Assembly (NCBI RefSeq): GCF_000311725.1
Contig: NZ_HE978511.1
Location: 691,060-755,059, forward strand
Direction of reading: 5' to 3'
Length of the DNA stretch: 64,000 bases
DNA from: Robertmurraya massiliosenegalensis JC6
Lineage (GTDB): Bacteria; Bacillota; Bacilli; Bacillales; Cytobacillaceae
The notes beneath the pieces are model-generated. The model ran no database searches, was not told the origin of the DNA, and saw nothing but the letters and a program-made list of their open reading frames with translations. Made by a program: the position numbers and the translations under genes. Below, piece by piece: positions 19,330-28,988 of this stretch; position 1 is the stretch's first letter; each line of letters starts with the position of its first letter.

Positions 19330-20106
19330 TTATTCTCCTTTAAATTGTGGCGACCTACCTTCATTGAAAGCACGCAGAGCTTCGAGCCGATCCTCAGTTG
19401 GAATGATGACCTCATACGCCTTCGATTCAATGGCAAGACCAGTCTTTAAATCAACATTACTTCCATAATTTATTGCATATTTTGCTTGGGCAACAGCAAG
19501 AGGTCCATTTTTTAATATTTCTTCAGCTAATTCAATGGAACTACTTATTAATTGCTCACGTTCTACTACTCTTGTTACAATTCCGAGCTCATATGCCGTA
19601 TTGGCATCGATTTTTCGTGCTGTTAAAATTAGCTCCTTTGCTCTCGCAACTCCTATTAATCTTGATAGTCTTTGCGTTCCACCAGCTCCTGGGATAATGG
19701 CCCAGCTAACCTCCGTTAATCCTAATTGAGCACTTTTTACGGCATAACGAAAATCACAGGCTAACGCCAATTCAAGTCCTCCGCCTAAAGCATAACCATT
19801 AATTGCTGCAATTGTAGGCTGTGGAAGTTCTTCAATTTTTGTAAAGACATCTCTGATCTTTTGAACATTTCTACGTACTTGTTGTTCATTCAAGTGCCTT
19901 CTCTCTTTTAAATCGGCCCCGACGCTAAACGCCTTTTCTCCAGCTCCAGTAATCATGACAACTCGAATATCTTGATTAAATTTAGTTTCATCTACAATCT
20001 CTTCTAATTTATGTAAAGTCTCATAATCAAAACAATTTAACTGTTTGGGTCGATGAATCGTAATGAATGCGATTTTATTATTTGTTTCATATTTAATTTT
20101 TTCCAT
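19330..20106 (-). CDS. Enoyl-CoA hydratase/isomerase family protein
   Basis: A 258-aa crotonase-fold protein. The oxyanion-hole segments are AFSVGADLKERR (about residues 59-70) and AAINGYALGGGLELALACD (about 99-117). Both catalytic glutamates of true hydratases appear to be present: the Glu in GGGLELALA and the Glu in LGLTEVSWAIIPGAGGTQRL. It therefore probably hydrates a 2-enoyl-CoA. It resembles the YngF/LiuC-like hydratases, but it stands alone, divergent from a permease gene, so the acyl chain is unknown. GGGAGGAG precedes the ATG. Confidence 0.85.
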   Translation of the reverse strand: MEKIKYETNNKIAFITIHRPKQLNCFDYETLHKLEEIVDETKFNQDIRVVMITGAGEKAFSVGADLKERRHLNEQQVRRNVQKIRDVFTKIEELPQPTIAAINGYALGGGLELALACDFRYAVKSAQLGLTEVSWAIIPGAGGTQRLSRLIGVARAKELILTARKIDANTAYELGIVTRVVEREQLISSSIELAEEILKNGPLAVAQAKYAINYGSNVDLKTGLAIESKAYEVIIPTEDRLEALRAFNEGRSPQFKGE

Positions 20107-20260
20107 CTTAATCTCCTCCCTTTATCACCATCATACTGAGGTGATATCGAAAACATTCACATTAAACTATTTTGTTGAAATAATCCAAAAAATCAATTAA
20201 TATTCTAGTATTAGATTCCCATTATTGATACGTTTAAAATCTTGAGAATGGAGAAACGGA

Positions 20261-21169
20261 ATGAATAAATGGCTCTACTCAGGTTTAATTTTATTAGCCA
20301 CTAGTTTAATGGGTTCATCCTTTGCAATTGGCAAGATGGGTCTCGCCTTTTCGTCGCCTATACTTTTAGTCGCCTGCCGTTTTACCCTTGCCGGGCTTGT
20401 TATGGCTCTTTTTGTTAAGCTATTCCATCGCATTCATCCGAAGTCACTTAAATCATGGGGGAAAATAATAGTCGTTGGATTATTCCAAACGGCAGGGGTA
20501 ATGGGATGTATTTTCTTAAGTTTAAAGACGATTAATGCTGGTGAGTCCTCAATCTTGACGTTTACAAACCCTTTTTTAGTCGTTTTGTTTGGAACCGTTT
20601 TCGTCAAAACCAAGTATCGAGTTTTACAATGGATTGGTGTTAGCGTTGGTTTTATCGGTGTCTTTATTACCCTTGGCATGAGCCTTCAATATGAAATAGG
20701 GACGATCCTTGGCCTTTTTTCTGCAGTAAGCTGGGCGATCGCAACACTCTTGATTAAAGCATGGGAAAATGAATTCGACAATTGGGTTTTAACAGCCTAT
20801 CAAATGTTATTTGGCGGCATTGTCTTAATTATTACGAGTTTGTTATTTGAAAAACCTCACTTTATCATTACCGGTGAATCGATCAGTATTTTATTATGGT
20901 TAGCAATTATGGCTTCCGTCGTTCAATTTGGCAGTTGGTTTACTGTACTTCGAATTGGAGATCCGGGAAAAACAAGTGCGTTTCTCTTTTTAGCCCCTTT
21001 TTTCGGAGTTTTATCCGGATGGATACTATTAAATGAGCCATTAACATATAACCTGCTAATTGGTGGTTTCTTAATCTTTTTAGGAATTTTCCTCGTTAAT
21101 TGGAACCCTGCTGCCAAAAGAGAACTGCAGTTAAAGGGAGCCTACAATTTAAAAGAACGTGAAATGTAA
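20261..21169 (+). CDS. EamA-family (DMT superfamily) permease
   Basis: A 302-aa membrane protein with ten predicted helices in two EamA repeats. The first starts MNKWLYSGLILLATSLMGSS, with the typical RFTLAGLVMALF in the second helix; the second repeat starts at about residue 150 (GLFSAVSWAIATLLIKAWE). Relatives export amino acids or other metabolites; the substrate cannot be predicted. GGAG precedes the ATG by 7 nt. It is divergent from the enoyl-CoA hydratase gene across 154 bp. Confidence 0.88.
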   Translation: MNKWLYSGLILLATSLMGSSFAIGKMGLAFSSPILLVACRFTLAGLVMALFVKLFHRIHPKSLKSWGKIIVVGLFQTAGVMGCIFLSLKTINAGESSILTFTNPFLVVLFGTVFVKTKYRVLQWIGVSVGFIGVFITLGMSLQYEIGTILGLFSAVSWAIATLLIKAWENEFDNWVLTAYQMLFGGIVLIITSLLFEKPHFIITGESISILLWLAIMASVVQFGSWFTVLRIGDPGKTSAFLFLAPFFGVLSGWILLNEPLTYNLLIGGFLIFLGIFLVNWNPAAKRELQLKGAYNLKEREM

Positions 21170-21205
21170 AAAGGCAGGAATCACCAAGGATCCAGCCTTT
21201 TTCTT
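21166..21205. terminator. Bidirectional terminator between convergent genes
   Basis: AAAAAGGC and GCCTTTTT flank an imperfect inner stem (GGAATC / GGATCC region). A and T runs on either side let it serve both the EamA and the M20 hydrolase gene. Confidence 0.75.
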
Positions 21206-22288
21206 TTATGCTCTTAGTAAAGTTTCCGCTAGCACGGAAGCTCCTTGATTTAATGCTGATTTATCAAAATTCATGTTGGGGTGATGAAGTCCTGGCTTCA
21301 GATCTGCACCGACTCCAATCATCGAAGCTTTTATTTGAGGCTTTTTAATCGTATAGTAATGAAAGTCGTCTCCACCAGGTGTTATGATAGATGGAGCAAA
21401 TGCTTCTGGCCCTAGTAGAGCCTTAATCGCATCTTCTGCAATTTCTTCTGCTTCTCGTGAGACCTCTGCCGCTGGTGTCAAACTCGTCCATTCCCAATCT
21501 ATTTTTAGATCAAATAAAACTTCTAATTTATCTAATATATGTTCCACTTCTTTACGAATCGCTGAAAGCACGTCATTTTTTTGGGCCCGAACGTCAACTG
21601 CAAATTCCGCTGTACCTGGAATGATATTGATACTTTCTCCTCCTGCCATAACCTTCGTCAATTTAACAGAGCACGCTTCAGATGGATCCATATAAATCGT
21701 TTTTAATAATTGATGCAGAGTTACGATGACATCAAGAGCATTCTGTCCTTGATGAGGGCGAGCGGCATGGGCGTCGACTCCTTCCACTTTTCCGATAAGG
21801 GAAACATGTGCACCGTGCTGAATCGAGGCAGACACCTTTCCTAATGGAAGCTCTTCAATCGGACGAAGATGAATACCAAAAAGATGGCTAACATCATCCA
21901 TTACCCCTTGTTCAAGCAATGCTAAGGCACCTTCGCCGATTTCTTCAGCAGGTTGAAAAATGTAGCGGATTTTCTTTGTTAGCGGTTTATCTTTCAAGTG
22001 TAAAATGGACCCTAACACCATCGCAATATTGGCGTCATGACCACAGGAATGGTTCCCTTTCCACACTCCATCAACTTCTTGCCACAAAGCATCGATATCT
22101 GCTCGAACGGCAATAACTTCTTCTCCTTCCCCGATTTCGGCGACAATTCCTGTCATATTCGGCAATCGTTTGTAACGAACACCTTGCTCGTCCAAAATAC
22201 TAGCAATTTTATCCGTTGTCTTAAATTCCTTCCAACCAATCTCCGGAATCTTATGAAACTCCTCATACCATTTCAAAATTTCTTCCAT
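21206..22288 (-). CDS. M20-family metal-dependent amidohydrolase/peptidase
   Basis: A 360-aa aminoacylase-like hydrolase (HipO/AmaA type). Metal-site motifs are the early AVRADIDALWQ, SCGHDANIAMVLG and PAEEIGEGA with the catalytic Glu pair; the lid-domain His is in DAHAARPHQGQNALD, and the C-terminal metal ligand region is GGDDFHYY. Relatives remove acyl groups from N-acylated amino acids or cleave small peptides. The presence of KGNHSCGHD rather than the usual hippurate-hydrolase spacing suggests a specialised substrate, but none can be named. It stands alone. Confidence 0.87.
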   Translation of the reverse strand: MEEILKWYEEFHKIPEIGWKEFKTTDKIASILDEQGVRYKRLPNMTGIVAEIGEGEEVIAVRADIDALWQEVDGVWKGNHSCGHDANIAMVLGSILHLKDKPLTKKIRYIFQPAEEIGEGALALLEQGVMDDVSHLFGIHLRPIEELPLGKVSASIQHGAHVSLIGKVEGVDAHAARPHQGQNALDVIVTLHQLLKTIYMDPSEACSVKLTKVMAGGESINIIPGTAEFAVDVRAQKNDVLSAIRKEVEHILDKLEVLFDLKIDWEWTSLTPAAEVSREAEEIAEDAIKALLGPEAFAPSIITPGGDDFHYYTIKKPQIKASMIGVGADLKPGLHHPNMNFDKSALNQGASVLAETLLRA

Positions 22289-22382
22289 CGTTTTTGCATC
22301 TCCAATCTACACTTTAACTCGATTATCTATTGATCTTATAGATTTTTTCTAAAAATTTCAACTATTCGTTTTTTGTATAATA

Positions 22383-22418
22383 AAAAAAGAACGCATTCCA
22401 AATGGGAGGATTGCGTTC
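22383..22418 (-). terminator. Terminator of the sensor/second sugar-binding operon
   Basis: On the minus strand GAACGCA and TGCGTTC form a stem with additional inner pairing (TCC/GGA), followed by seven T. It lies about 100 bp after the stop codon at 22518. Between them is a second hairpin, AATGATCT/AGATCATT, without a T run. Confidence 0.75.
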
Positions 22419-22517
22419 AATTATAAAGACGCTCCATTTCCTAAAATAGAAACCAGTTTTTCAAATCTATACATAATGATCTACGCAAGATCATTGTGAA
22501 GTAATTTCTCAAAATAC

Positions 22518-23591
22518 CTAATCTGTGTACACCTCCTCTTTCGTATGAAAACCATCTGCGATGACCGTTTCATCAATATTAAGTTTATCCACTGGGATTG
22601 GTGGGAGTAGTATGGAAGGTACCTCTATTTTTCCATTATTTATTTTGCTATCCGTTTCAATGCTCTCCCCATTTGCTAATCGGACTGCAACTTCTGCTGC
22701 AGCTGTGGCAAGGGCTCTAATTGGCTTATAAACGGTCATCGTTTGTGTACCCTCTACAATTCTCCTAATGGCTGCTAATTCTGCATCTTGACCAGCAACT
22801 GGAACTTTCCCTGCAAGACCAAATTGTGAAAGAACTTTAATCGCTTCTTCTGCTGTTGCATCGTTTCCAGCAAATACAGCATCAATATCATAATGATTCG
22901 CCTTAAGTGCTGCTTCCATGTTCTTATAAGCGTTAACAGGGATCCAATTTTCCGTCCATTGATCGTATACGACTTTAATATCCCCTTTATCGATGTACGG
23001 CTTTAAAACACGAAACACTCCTCTTTTTAAAAGATGAGCATTATAATCCGTATCCGCTCCACCAATATAGACATACTTCCCTACTGGAGCAAGTTCTGTA
23101 ATAACTTTAGCTTGTAATTCCCCTACTTTTTCATTATCAAATGAAATATATAAATCAATCTCAGCATTTTTCACTAGCCGATCATAAGAAATAACTTTAA
23201 TGCCAGCAAGATGTGCTTTTTGTACAATTGCTCCTGCAGCCTCTGCATTATATGGAACCATCACCAAAATATCTACACCTTGTTTAATGAGTGATTCTGC
23301 TTGTGTGATCTGGAGAACCTCATCACCATTCGCCTCCATGATTTCCACTTTAGCACCAATCTCTTCTACTGCCTCTTTAAACATTTTTTTATCCTTTAAC
23401 CAACGTTCTTCCTCCAAAGTATCCATCAAAAAGCCAACTTTAATTTCATCCACATCCTGATGAACATCCTCATCTGAAGGAGTTGTTGCTGGAATCGTCT
23501 TTTGCACCGGATTCTTCTCGCAAGCGGAAAGTAGACTTACGCAAATAATGAAAATAAGGAAGAATATTGGTTTAACGATTTCCCTTTGCAT
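22518..23591 (-). CDS. Sugar-binding lipoprotein of the XylF/ChvE type (second copy)
   Basis: A 357-aa periplasmic-binding-fold lipoprotein with lipobox LLSAC (Cys24) and a peripla_BP_4 domain from about residue 48. Motifs include KVGFLMDTLEEERWLKDKKMF, split here as FLMDTLEEERW, then VMVPYNAEAAGAIVQKA, ISYDRLV and VAGQDAELAAIRRI, all close to D-xylose-binding XylF. It is the fourth gene of the leftward sensor operon, 12 bp after the response regulator gene, not in the transporter operon itself. It may give the transporter a second specificity or load ligand for the sensor. GGAGG precedes the ATG by 7 nt. Confidence 0.87.
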   Translation of the reverse strand: MQREIVKPIFFLIFIICVSLLSACEKNPVQKTIPATTPSDEDVHQDVDEIKVGFLMDTLEEERWLKDKKMFKEAVEEIGAKVEIMEANGDEVLQITQAESLIKQGVDILVMVPYNAEAAGAIVQKAHLAGIKVISYDRLVKNAEIDLYISFDNEKVGELQAKVITELAPVGKYVYIGGADTDYNAHLLKRGVFRVLKPYIDKGDIKVVYDQWTENWIPVNAYKNMEAALKANHYDIDAVFAGNDATAEEAIKVLSQFGLAGKVPVAGQDAELAAIRRIVEGTQTMTVYKPIRALATAAAEVAVRLANGESIETDSKINNGKIEVPSILLPPIPVDKLNIDETVIADGFHTKEEVYTD

Positions 23592-23603
23592 CCATATTCC
23601 TCC

Positions 23604-25139
23604 TTAACGATTGGTATGAAGTACGTTCTTTCTATACTCCTTAGGTGACATATGGCAAATCTTCTTAAATACTTTACTAAAGTAATTGGGCTCATGATAA
23701 CCAACTTCATACGAAATCTCTTTAATACTCTTCTCCGGATCACACATTAAGCTCTTCGCCTTTTCAATTCTACATTCGGTTAAAAAATCGATATAATTAA
23801 TCCCCAATTTCTCTTTAAACATTTTACTAATATAAATTGAACTTAATCCTACCTTCTTCCCTAATGACTCAAGAGAGATATCTTCATGGGAGTGGTCGAT
23901 GATAAATTGTTTGACTTGCCTAATCGTGGCTGCTTCAAACTGCTCATAATATTCTGCATGAGTTTGTTTCATTTTCTCAAGAAGAAGATTAACCTCTGTT
24001 CGTAACTGGCGGTAATCTTGAATTTTAAAGGAATATAAAGGCGTAATCGTTTGAATACCGATTTCACGCATAATTCTTGAGATAAACCATAATACTTCCA
24101 CAACTCTTTGCTGCACCTGAACGATATCAACCCCTTCTTTTTCATGTGCTTGAATAAATCCCATTACGTTTCCCTGAATCTTTCTCCATTCCCCCAGTCT
24201 AATCTGATCGGAGAAGTCTTTTTCACGAAAAGCTAATAGATTCATACCGTCGTCTGCTAGGGCGGGGACATCTGAGTAAAAACGAAATTTTTGTGGAAGT
24301 TTTGTCTCAATTGTCGCTATTAATGAGTCCTGATAGGATTGTTTTATTTTTTCCAATGAATGCACGACTCTCCCTATGCCAATAAACCATTGCTCTTGAT
24401 TTGATTTCCCAATCGAGAGAATTTCTCGGGCGAGGAAAGTTGCTTGGGAGCGAAATGTTTTGGCTGGATCTCTAAATACAATGATAGGCAGCTGATTTCC
24501 ATATAAAGCACCTACCCAACAACTTCCAACTTTTCTTGCTTTATCTTTGATAAGGGAGTATATATTCTCTTTTTCCTGAGGGATTAACACACATATTACG
24601 AACATTTCATTCGTTGATTTAATATCCAACATTTCAACAAGCATATCTAGATGAACTTCATGCACATGATCGAACAACAACTGGGTGACAATATCCGTTT
24701 CCACAAGTGCTAAAGCCTTTTGATATTCTTGCTGTTTCAACCTATTTTTCTCTTCCAGCTCTTTTTCCACTTTGATTTGTTCGATTACTTTTCCCACTGT
24801 TTGTAATATATCACTCGCCTTACTTGGTTTTAATATATAATCTTTGACACCGAATTTTATCGCAGCTCTCATATACTCAAACATGTCATAGGCAGTAACC
24901 ATTATAAATTTGATTTTTGGAAACTTCTTTTTGATGACTTCTATCGCTTCTAACCCACTCATCCCAGGCATTTTTATATCCATTAAAATAAGGTCAGGAG
25001 AAACTTTATCGACCATTTGAACAGCGATATTCCCATTTTTCGCTTGTTCGATTACGATTTCTGGATATGCTTTCTGTAAAATCGCTTTCATTCCATCCCT
25101 TTCAATCTGTTCATCATCTACGATTAGGAGCTTCGTCAT
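23604..25139 (-). CDS. YesN-type response regulator (REC + AraC HTH)
   Basis: A 511-aa regulator. The receiver domain (1-120) contains the acidic pair DDE at 8-10, the phosphoacceptor D54 in LILMDIKMPG and the lysine in KDYILKPSK. A long linker of about 270 aa follows, then an AraC/XylS double helix-turn-helix (about 405-505; VGLSSIYISKMFKEKLG and ISYEVGYHEPNYFSKVFKK). It is the partner of the YesM-type kinase immediately upstream, with a 26-nt overlap. Its likely target is the sugar ABC operon at 27.8-31.7 kb, transcribed in the same direction just upstream of the sensor genes. Confidence 0.92.
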   Translation of the reverse strand: MTKLLIVDDEQIERDGMKAILQKAYPEIVIEQAKNGNIAVQMVDKVSPDLILMDIKMPGMSGLEAIEVIKKKFPKIKFIMVTAYDMFEYMRAAIKFGVKDYILKPSKASDILQTVGKVIEQIKVEKELEEKNRLKQQEYQKALALVETDIVTQLLFDHVHEVHLDMLVEMLDIKSTNEMFVICVLIPQEKENIYSLIKDKARKVGSCWVGALYGNQLPIIVFRDPAKTFRSQATFLAREILSIGKSNQEQWFIGIGRVVHSLEKIKQSYQDSLIATIETKLPQKFRFYSDVPALADDGMNLLAFREKDFSDQIRLGEWRKIQGNVMGFIQAHEKEGVDIVQVQQRVVEVLWFISRIMREIGIQTITPLYSFKIQDYRQLRTEVNLLLEKMKQTHAEYYEQFEAATIRQVKQFIIDHSHEDISLESLGKKVGLSSIYISKMFKEKLGINYIDFLTECRIEKAKSLMCDPEKSIKEISYEVGYHEPNYFSKVFKKICHMSPKEYRKNVLHTNR

Positions 25140-26574
25140 GTTCTATCACTCCTTTATTTATTTTTATCGTTACGGTTGTACCGTTTTTTTCGATACTTTT
25201 AATTGAAATGACATCATGATATCCATAGAAAAGTCTAAGCCGTTTTACGACATTACTAAATCCGATCCCTGTAGAATGACTTTCTGATTGAATCTGTTGT
25301 TCATTTAAGATTTGTTCCATTTTTGATTGCGACATTCCCATTCCATCATCTACAATGTGCACGTTCACCCAATTTGCTCCATCCTCAATTTTTAATAGAA
25401 TCGTTCCTCCTTCTTCACTTGGCTCTACTGCATGGATCACAGCATTTTCAATAATTGGCTGTAACGTTAAAGCTGGAATCCGAACATGAAGACACGCCTC
25501 ATTTATTTCAGTGTGAAAGATTAAGCGATCTGAGAATCTTGCTTTTTGAATATCCATGTACTGCTTTAATACTTCCACTTCCTCCAAAAGTGTAACAGAG
25601 CGATCTATCTGTTTTAAGTTATAACGAAGTAACCCAGCGACACTCACAAGTAGATCACTTGTTTCTTCTGACCCTTCTAAATACGCCTTTTTTGATAATG
25701 TATTAAGCGTGTTAAATAAAAAATGGGGATTGATTTGGCTTTGTAAACTACGAAATTGGCTCTCTTGTAAAAGTAATTTATTTTGCTGTAACTCGTGTTC
25801 AAGCTGTGCCTTTTGTTTCATTTCTAAAATAAGATTATTAATATTGATGCGCATGCGATCAAATGTTTTCGCAAGAAATGATATTTCATCATTCGCATCA
25901 ACATGTATTTTCATGTCAAATCGTCCATGTGACAATTCATTCGCTGCTTCTGTCAACTTCTGTATCGGTCTAGTTATGCTTAAAGACAGCCAATACGTGA
26001 TGATTAATAACGCAATCGTAATTAACAGGATGAGCCAAACGCCCAGCTTGATTAATTCCTCTGACTGTTCGATAATACTGCGATAGAAACGGTCATATGT
26101 TGACAGTTCTGTATCTAACAACGTTAATTTCATTTCCGCAATATAATTTGAAATTCGATTAGCTTCAGAAAACTCTTGTGTCACGGACTCTGGATCATTG
26201 CCATTATTGAATAAAATAAGCCGATCCGTTGTCTCAACTAAACTATCAACAAGATTGATATAATTTGTTAATGCAAACTGATTCTCTTCATTCCGTAAAG
26301 GAAATACCTCATACTTTGCTTGCTGAATCTTTTCCTTGCTGAAATCAAGTAGCTTTAAATTTTCATCTGACGGTAAGAGCATATAGTTATTTAAGTGGGT
26401 GATCATTTCTTGACTAACTCGTGTCACTTCATTCATATTTAAATATCTCTGTAATATTTCGTTATAGTGATGCTGTGTTTTGTAATTGTAATACGTAAGG
26501 GCAATCCAAATACTCGCCATAATAAATAAGACAAATGTGGTCAGCATTAATATTTTCTTCTGAATACTAATCAT
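25114..26574 (-). CDS. YesM/LytS-type sensor histidine kinase
   Basis: A 486-aa membrane kinase: TM1 at about 8-30, an extracellular helical region (about 30-175), TM2 at about 177-200, a HAMP domain, and a His_kinase domain with QSQINPHFLFNTLNTLS (His near 282) followed by a HATPase domain (NAVIHAVEP, DDGMGM, GIGFSNV). The ATG at 26574 overlaps the stop of the sensor-protein gene by 8 nt, so the two are coupled; an upstream ATG at 26622 has no better support. The extracellular region probably contacts the membrane-anchored sugar-binding protein encoded just upstream. Confidence 0.92.
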   Translation of the reverse strand: MISIQKKILMLTTFVLFIMASIWIALTYYNYKTQHHYNEILQRYLNMNEVTRVSQEMITHLNNYMLLPSDENLKLLDFSKEKIQQAKYEVFPLRNEENQFALTNYINLVDSLVETTDRLILFNNGNDPESVTQEFSEANRISNYIAEMKLTLLDTELSTYDRFYRSIIEQSEELIKLGVWLILLITIALLIITYWLSLSITRPIQKLTEAANELSHGRFDMKIHVDANDEISFLAKTFDRMRININNLILEMKQKAQLEHELQQNKLLLQESQFRSLQSQINPHFLFNTLNTLSKKAYLEGSEETSDLLVSVAGLLRYNLKQIDRSVTLLEEVEVLKQYMDIQKARFSDRLIFHTEINEACLHVRIPALTLQPIIENAVIHAVEPSEEGGTILLKIEDGANWVNVHIVDDGMGMSQSKMEQILNEQQIQSESHSTGIGFSNVVKRLRLFYGYHDVISIKSIEKNGTTVTIKINKGVIEHDEAPNRR

Positions 26575-27547
26575 TGTAGTCCGTCGCTCTCGCAATTCGA
26601 ATATTGGTAAAATAGCCATCAATTTGAAGTGGCATGGTTTCTCCTGTGAGCCACTCCATAATCAACTGAACACTTTTTTCCCCCATCAACTCAGGAGATT
26701 GTTCGATTAAGCCATCAATTTTTCTTTCTTGGAGAAGGGCTATGGAATCTTGCCCATCATCAAAGGAATAAATATAATACGGCTCAACTTGTGAACGCTT
26801 ACTTATTTCTTGTACTAATGCTGATAAAATATCTGAATTTACCGCAATAATGGCGTCAACATCTGGCCATTTATTCAATACATCCTGTGTAGTAGCGATT
26901 ACTTCTTCCCGGGAACTTGCCGTTTCCGCATCAACAAGCTCGATATTCGGATGCTTTCCCAATATCTCCTTTATTCCTTGTAATCTCTGTAATTGATAGA
27001 ATTCTTCTTCGCTATTATAGGTAAGTAGTACTTTTCCCTTCGTTCCCATATCATGTAATAATTGTCGAGCAAGCATCTTTCCTGCTCTTACTTGATCAGA
27101 GCCTACATACGTTCTTCTTAAGCTTTCTTGAACAGGTACATCGTTTGCGACTGTAATGACAGGAATTCCATAAAAAGATGCTTTCACCTTTGATAAATAT
27201 TTAAATTCATCAGAATCAAGCCCTTGTGCAATAATTCCATCTACTTTTGAATGAATAGCAATTTCGAGTTTCTTTAGAAATTCCTCACGATTATTTCCAT
27301 AGCTACCCCAAATTTCTAGTAGAGCTCCTTCCTTATGTGCCTGTTCGAGCGCACCATTCCCCACTTTATTCCAAAAAGGGGTTTCTGTATCTTGTGTGAT
27401 TAGGACAAGCCTTTGCTGCATTTCTTTCTGTTCTACAAACTTGGGCATTTGTCGATCAGACCGAAAAACAATTTCAGCCGATACAAATGTAAGATAAATT
27501 AGGAAGGAGAATACTATAAACAGTAAAATAAACCCTATCTTTCGCAA
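26567..27547 (-). CDS. Membrane-anchored sugar-binding sensor protein (XylFII-like)
   Basis: A 326-aa periplasmic-binding-fold protein with an N-terminal hydrophobic helix (residues 5-27) but no lipobox, so it is held by an uncleaved anchor or is secreted. The sugar-binding domain (about 46-315) includes VLITQDTETPFWNKV, DGIIAQGLDS, VITVANDVP and AIIAVNSDIL. In Clostridium, a similar protein, XylFII, binds D-xylose and activates the kinase LytS. Gene order here is the same: binding protein, kinase, AraC-type regulator. The TTG start follows GGGAG by about 9 nt. The sugar cannot be read from the sequence. Confidence 0.82.
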   Translation of the reverse strand: MRKIGFILLFIVFSFLIYLTFVSAEIVFRSDRQMPKFVEQKEMQQRLVLITQDTETPFWNKVGNGALEQAHKEGALLEIWGSYGNNREEFLKKLEIAIHSKVDGIIAQGLDSDEFKYLSKVKASFYGIPVITVANDVPVQESLRRTYVGSDQVRAGKMLARQLLHDMGTKGKVLLTYNSEEEFYQLQRLQGIKEILGKHPNIELVDAETASSREEVIATTQDVLNKWPDVDAIIAVNSDILSALVQEISKRSQVEPYYIYSFDDGQDSIALLQERKIDGLIEQSPELMGEKSVQLIMEWLTGETMPLQIDGYFTNIRIARATDYND

Positions 27548-27581
27548 AAGTGGTATCTCCCTTCAAGCTTAAACACCATTG

Positions 27582-27595
27582 ATAAAACGCTTTCA
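27582..27595 (-). promoter_or_regulatory. Probable cre site upstream of the sensor operon
   Basis: Minus-strand TGAAAGCGTTTTAT matches the cre consensus at 12 of 14 positions, with the CG core intact, 35 bp upstream of the start codon at 27547. Confidence 0.5.
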
Positions 27596-27748
27596 ATTGA
27601 ACATTTTAAGGATGATCTCTTTAAGCGTTTGATTGGCCTATTTACAAGAGCTTTTTTATTCTCATCATACCACTAATTGGTAATTGTTCAACAAAAGATA
27701 TAGCTAGATTTCTATTTTCAAGCTATCTTCAGCGAAATGAGAGAATGT

Positions 27749-27785
27749 AGGAAAAGAGCATCCTCTTTTGGATACTCTTTTTCCT
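27749..27785 (-). terminator. Terminator of the sugar ABC transporter operon
   Basis: GGAAAAAGAGTATCC and GGATGCTCTTTTCC pair with one mismatch around AAAAGA on the minus strand, about 17 bp after the permease stop codon. Confidence 0.7.
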
Positions 27786-27801
27786 TCGCTAAACTGCTCC
27801 T

Positions 27802-28974
27802 CTATCGCTTCTTCCTTGTCATTACATCAAAAATAACTGCTCCAGCTAACACGCCACCTCTTATCATATATTGATAGGAAATACCAACCCCTAACAAATT
27901 CATTCCGTTTGTTAAGGAAGCCATAACGATTGCACCAATAATGGCTCCCGTTACTTTCCCAACTCCTCCTGCCGATGAAACACCACCGACATAGGCCGCA
28001 GCGATAGCATCAAGCTCAAACAGCGTTCCTGCAGTAGTTGTAGCAGATTGTAATCGAGACGTGAATAGAATTCCAGAAAGAGCAGCCAGCATGCCCATAG
28101 AACCAAATACAATATAGGTAATTTTTTTAACGTTAATTCCACTTAAATGAGCCGCTTCGGGGTTACTCCCCACAGCGTAGACATGTCTCCCAAGCACGGT
28201 TTTGGTAGACAGGAAATGATAAATAATTACCACTAATAACATAATAATAATGGTCCACGAAAAGCCATTATAACCAGCAAGAATCCATGTAATATAGGCA
28301 ATAATGGCAGAAATAAAGACTAATTTTAAAATAAAGATATTTTTTGAGACTACTTCAAATTGATACTTAATTTTATTTCGACGATTCGAGATTTCGCTAT
28401 AAATATAAAGAACAATTCCCACTAGACCAACAATTAATGATAGGAAGTGCAAACCATTTATTTGAAAAAGAGCAGGAATATATCCATTTCCAATGGCATT
28501 GAATTTTTCATCTTGAATGATTATCGTTCCTGTTTTCTCTGTTACCTGCAGGAGTGCACCTCTAAATATAAGCATCCCTGCTAATGTTGCTACAAAAGAC
28601 GGTATTCCAATACTCGCAACAAGCACTCCATTGAATAATCCTACCACTATCCCTAAAAGGAGAATAACCGGTATCGTTATAAACACAGAAACACCAGCTT
28701 GTGTCAGAAGAATCGCTGCAATCGCTCCTAAGAATCCTGCTGCATATCCTACCGATAAATCGATGTGACGAATGACAATGACTAATGTCATTCCAACAGC
28801 AAGAACAGCAATATATCCAGCAGAATCGAGGAGATTACTAATGTTTCGAGAAGACATAAATAAACCATTCGTCATAATCGTAAATGTAAGAATAATAACA
28901 ACTAAAGCAATGTACATACCGTAATCACGAATATTATCCTTAATTAAGTTTTTTGCTTCATTAATCGTATTCAA
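27802..28974 (-). CDS. Sugar ABC transporter permease (GguB/MmsB/XylH type)
   Basis: A 390-aa polytopic permease of the ribose/xylose family (BPD_transp_2) with about ten helices. Family motifs are the early GYIAVLAVGMTLVIVIRHIDLSVG region, VATLAGMLIFRGALL, GRHVYAVGSNPEAAHLSGI and AAAYVGGVSSAGGVGKVTGA. The length matches GguB of multiple-sugar transporters. It is the third gene of the transporter operon, 14 bp after the ATPase gene; a TTG start is preceded by GGAGGG. It should form the membrane pore for the ATPase and binding protein encoded upstream. Confidence 0.9.
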   Translation of the reverse strand: MNTINEAKNLIKDNIRDYGMYIALVVIILTFTIMTNGLFMSSRNISNLLDSAGYIAVLAVGMTLVIVIRHIDLSVGYAAGFLGAIAAILLTQAGVSVFITIPVILLLGIVVGLFNGVLVASIGIPSFVATLAGMLIFRGALLQVTEKTGTIIIQDEKFNAIGNGYIPALFQINGLHFLSLIVGLVGIVLYIYSEISNRRNKIKYQFEVVSKNIFILKLVFISAIIAYITWILAGYNGFSWTIIIMLLVVIIYHFLSTKTVLGRHVYAVGSNPEAAHLSGINVKKITYIVFGSMGMLAALSGILFTSRLQSATTTAGTLFELDAIAAAYVGGVSSAGGVGKVTGAIIGAIVMASLTNGMNLLGVGISYQYMIRGGVLAGAVIFDVMTRKKR

Positions 28975-28988
28975 TGCTCTAATCCCTC